Positions 61,669 through 64,000 of a stretch of DNA of 64,000 nt are shown here, one piece after another. Source of the stretch: Bin5 sp965242905 (GTDB lineage: Bacteria > Chloroflexota > Anaerolineae > Caldilineales > Caldilineaceae); assembly GCA_965242905.1 (NCBI GenBank), contig CBDETM010000002.1, positions 1,550,001 to 1,614,000 on the forward strand, in the 5' to 3' direction. The notes under the pieces are model-generated. The model saw nothing but the letters and a program-made list of their open reading frames with translations, was not told where the DNA came from and made no database searches. Within the stretch, counting starts at the first letter, position 1, and every line of letters begins with the position of its first letter. The translations under genes were made by a program, and so were the position numbers.

Positions 61669-62721
61669 ATGAGTGAAATTGGCCCGATAGCACTCTTCGG
61701 TTCTGGGGAGACGGCGCCGGGGGCCCACCGGATTCATGAGCGGGTGATGCGCGAACTGCCGGCACCGGTTCGGGTTGCCATATTGGAGACGCCGGCCGGT
61801 TTTGAGTTGAATTCGCCCGCGGTTGCCGGGAAAGTCGGCGCTTATCTGGAACGTCATTTGCGCAATTTTTCTCCACAGATTTCGATCGTGCCGGCACGCA
61901 AGCGGGGCACGGCGTTTGATCCCGACGACCCTGAACTGGCGGGGCCATTATTGGAAAGCAGTTATCTTTTCATGGGGCCGGGTAGTCCTTCCTATGCGGT
62001 ACGCCAGTTGCGGGACAGCTACGCCTGGCATGCGTTGCGGGCGCGGCACCGGCTGGGTGGGGCGATCTGCTTTTCAAGCGCGACAACGGTTGCGTCGGGC
62101 CGCTACACGCTGCCGGTCTATGAGATTTACAAGGTCGGTCAGGATCTCCACTGGATCGAAGGGCTGGCCTTTTTCAGTGATTTTGGACTGCGGCTGACCG
62201 TCATTCCCCACTGGAACAACAATGATGGCGGCGACGAACTGGATACCAGTCACTGTTACATGGGCCAACCTCGCTTCGACGAACTGCTGTCGCTGCTGCC
62301 GCGCCCGGTGACGGTACTGGGGATCGATGAGAACACCGGGGTGGTGATCGATCCTGTGGCGGGGGTTTGTGAACTGGTGGGCCAAGGGGGCGCAACTGTG
62401 CTTACAGCGGAAGGCGAGCAGGTATTTGGGAGCGGGTCGCAGTTTCCTGCGACGGCTCTGGGAGACTGGCGCCTGCCTCCGACGCCGCAGGACGGCATTC
62501 CGGGGGAGATCTGGGAGCGGGCTTGCGCGGTGCGGGAGGCGGCCGAGAATCCGGTGGAAGAGGCGACGCCGGAGCCGATATTGGAGCTGGCGGAACGGCG
62601 TCAGACGGCGCGCGCCGACCGCAATTGGGCCGAGGCTGATGCGCTGCGGGACGAGATCAGCGCGCTGGGCTGGCAAGTACACGACACACCGGAGGGGCCG
62701 CGTCTGGAGAAGGTTCAATAG
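61669..62721 (+). CDS. S51-peptidase/cyanophycinase-like domain fused to a CysS C-terminal tail
   Basis: A 350-residue protein. Residues 1-265 resemble the class-I glutamine-amidotransferase-like S51/cyanophycinase fold: IALFGSGETAPGAHRIHERV, FMGPGSPSYAVRQLRDS, a possible nucleophile Ser in CFSSATTVASG and VLGIDENTGVVIDP. The last 50 residues (ILELAERRQTARADRNWAEA, then DALRDEISALGWQVHDTPEG) match the C-terminal tail domain of cysteinyl-tRNA synthetase. The fusion is in one frame. This domain mix is sometimes mislabelled CysS. ATG 61669 follows GGGGGAA. Confidence 0.8.
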   Translation: MSEIGPIALFGSGETAPGAHRIHERVMRELPAPVRVAILETPAGFELNSPAVAGKVGAYLERHLRNFSPQISIVPARKRGTAFDPDDPELAGPLLESSYLFMGPGSPSYAVRQLRDSYAWHALRARHRLGGAICFSSATTVASGRYTLPVYEIYKVGQDLHWIEGLAFFSDFGLRLTVIPHWNNNDGGDELDTSHCYMGQPRFDELLSLLPRPVTVLGIDENTGVVIDPVAGVCELVGQGGATVLTAEGEQVFGSGSQFPATALGDWRLPPTPQDGIPGEIWERACAVREAAENPVEEATPEPILELAERRQTARADRNWAEADALRDEISALGWQVHDTPEGPRLEKVQ

Positions 62722-62794
62722 AGGTGACCGGTTGGACGCTGACGGCAAACCAGCCGGTTTCGGCCATCACTATACACGGTAAGGAAACGGAGCC

Positions 62795-63676
62795 ATGGTA
62801 TTGAACGCTGTGACAAGCCTCCAAGACCAGATTCGGGACAGGTACGACGCCTACGAGCATCACACGGTCTCTTATCACATCCTGGTCAACAACGAAGGAC
62901 AGGAGCCGGAACGAAGTTTCGATGTCTGGGCCTCACGGGCTGAGATCGAAGCGTTTGCGAGAGACGGTTACCTGGTGCGGGAGGCGTTGATCGAGGGCGA
63001 GCCGTTGGAGATGCTGCGCCGGGCGCTGGACGAGGTGGAAGAGGCGGAGTTTGAGGAGGCCGATGGGAGCCGTTTGCAGGGCAGGGACTGGATTCCGCGG
63101 CATCTGTTTGACAAACATGCCGACTTTCACATGTTGATCAACTTTGAACCGTTGCTGTCGGTGGCGCGAGCGGTGCTAGGGCCGTTTGTGCGCATTCGCC
63201 AGTTGGCGGCGCGCATCAGCTACCCGGGGCAAGAGGTCCAGTTCACGCGCTGGCATCACCATCAGCCAGGGATGACGGAACCGGTCCCGCCGTTTTTCGC
63301 GTATCCGCACAAGTTGGACTGTCTCATCTATCTGGACGAGTTGAACGACGCCAACGGGATACTGGCAGTGGTGCCCGGTACGCATTTGCATACGGGCGAG
63401 CAGTTGCCCCTGGAGGAGCATGGCAGTTTAGTGGGGCAGAGAGAATTGAGGGCGCCGGCCGGCAGCTGCGTGATGCTGCACGGCAACCTATGGCATCGCG
63501 CGATGCCGACAGGTGAGGCAGGCAAGAAGCGTCGCGTGCTGATCCTGAGCTACGGGCCGACGTGGATGCGCAGGTCGCCGTTTGGAGACAGTCCGGAGAA
63601 CGGGCTGATGGATAAGGTGATCGAAGAGGCGGATGCGGCGACGCAGGAACTGCTGGGGATTGGCGGGTATCAGTAG
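62795..63676 (+). CDS. Phytanoyl-CoA dioxygenase (PhyH) family
   Basis: A 293-residue Fe(II)/2-oxoglutarate oxygenase. The iron triad is visible: HHHQPGM with the first His, D in LDELNDANGILAVVPGTH, and the late His in MLHGNLWHRAMPTG. An Arg in KKRRVLILSYGP is the probable 2OG-binding residue. AFARDGYLVREALIEGE is the typical N-terminal segment. It probably hydroxylates a small organic substrate; no pathway neighbour. ATG 62795. Confidence 0.9.
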   Translation: MVLNAVTSLQDQIRDRYDAYEHHTVSYHILVNNEGQEPERSFDVWASRAEIEAFARDGYLVREALIEGEPLEMLRRALDEVEEAEFEEADGSRLQGRDWIPRHLFDKHADFHMLINFEPLLSVARAVLGPFVRIRQLAARISYPGQEVQFTRWHHHQPGMTEPVPPFFAYPHKLDCLIYLDELNDANGILAVVPGTHLHTGEQLPLEEHGSLVGQRELRAPAGSCVMLHGNLWHRAMPTGEAGKKRRVLILSYGPTWMRRSPFGDSPENGLMDKVIEEADAATQELLGIGGYQ

Positions 63677-63799
63677 GTGAGTGGTGGGGTGAAGTCGCGC
63701 CGCCGGGACAGGCTTTGTGTTGGGTTCGGATCAGGCAGCAATCAGCGGGATTGGAAGAATCGAAAAAATTCAACTGCTCCACGAGTTCAGATCTTCTCA

Positions 63800-63992
63800 G
63801 AGCCTGTTTGAAAATTCACCCAACTTGCCGTCCTGATTGATTATGCGACTGTACCTATCTGGATTTCCGAAGAATCCTGCGTTCTTGTCACGGAAATCAA
63901 GCGGATTTCATTGGAGTGAGGGCTTCTGTTACGAAAAATCTGAAGGGCACAACTCTTATTTTTCGACCAAGCAGGAATTTTCAAACACCCTC
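63800..63992. mobile_element. MITE-like element with 18-bp terminal inverted repeats
   Basis: GAGCCTGTTTGAAAATTC (63800-63817) and GAATTTTCAAACACCCTC (63975-63992) are inverted repeats with two mismatches. The 193-bp interior has no ORF. Flanks TCA and TAA would fit a TNA-type target duplication of IS5-like transposases. A non-autonomous element is the simplest reading; no parent IS is in the window. The rest of 63677-64000 holds nothing I recognise. Confidence 0.55.
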
Positions 63993-64000
63993 TAAGGAAA

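Noticed and set aside
61669..62721. Cysteinyl-tRNA synthetase
   Set aside because: Only the tail domain matches CysS; the KMSKS/HIGH catalytic core is missing.

Overview
The window is GC-rich bacterial chromosome with ordinary sigma70-type promoters, clear Shine-Dalgarno sites and many small operons. My best reading is a member of the Chloroflexota (Caldilineae/Anaerolineae-like). This rests on exported proteins with Thr/Pro 'TPTPTP' linkers joined to SH3-like repeats, a caspase-family protein, abundant peptide/hydantoin catabolism genes, and DUF951, RmuC, TldD/TldE and ApgM-type phosphoglycerate mutase. That is inference from gene content; there is no rRNA and no tRNA gene in the window.

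Layout. 1-1.3 kb: an ABC-2 exporter cut by the left edge, with a promoter and palindromic operator. 1.6-5.6 kb: aldo/keto reductase, TldD and TldE/PmbA metalloprotease subunits, and a DUF4926 protein. 5.9-10 kb: an MFS exporter, an XRE regulator with a conserved unknown protein, and a ClpP-fold SDH-type serine protease with an overlapping small ORF. 10.2-15.6 kb: a catabolic block (Rieske ferredoxin, amidohydrolase, two RraA/HMG-aldolase paralogues) and a DHA2-type MFS exporter. 15.8-22.8 kb, minus strand: clpS, a molybdopterin-oxidoreductase domain, hyuA, a small membrane protein and hyuB, with a complete IS66-family insertion sequence in front of hyuB. 23.7-31 kb: a MalK-like ATPase, then a peptide ABC transporter operon whose second permease is fused to its first ATPase. 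31.2-36 kb: Hsp20, ApgM, Sir2, RmuC and DUF899. 36.3-42.5 kb: a vWA lipoprotein, a DUF5678 protein and a 1192-residue caspase/DUF4384/alpha-beta-hydrolase fusion. 42.6-49.3 kb, minus strand: Uup-like ABC-F ATPase, acyl-CoA synthetase, membrane proteins and an HNH endonuclease. 49.4-55.2 kb: two divergent exported proteins. 55.8-63.7 kb: a recoded SelW-like selenoprotein, Nif3-like, DUF951, a bactofilin-like membrane protein, a PIG-L deacetylase, a membrane spermidine-synthase-like protein, an S51-like/CysS-tail fusion and a PhyH dioxygenase. The right edge carries a small MITE-like element.

The strongest discoveries are these. (1) A complete SelW/Rdx-type selenoprotein gene (55777-56043) has an in-frame TGA in a CxxU motif, a candidate bacterial SECIS hairpin, a strong RBS and a terminator, and would be missed by standard gene calling. 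(2) A single polypeptide carries both a caspase-like protease and a serine alpha/beta-hydrolase domain. (3) Families of intergenic repeats are present: degenerate heptamer arrays of the form NNNNYAG, all in one orientation and often starting with CTGCAG right after a stop codon; and a 59-bp sequence identical in three copies, two of which are followed by a promoter-like TTGCC(T/G)-N17-TA(TACT/GAAT) leading into genes. (4) The IS66 element has inserted into one such heptamer array and made a perfect 8-bp target duplication.
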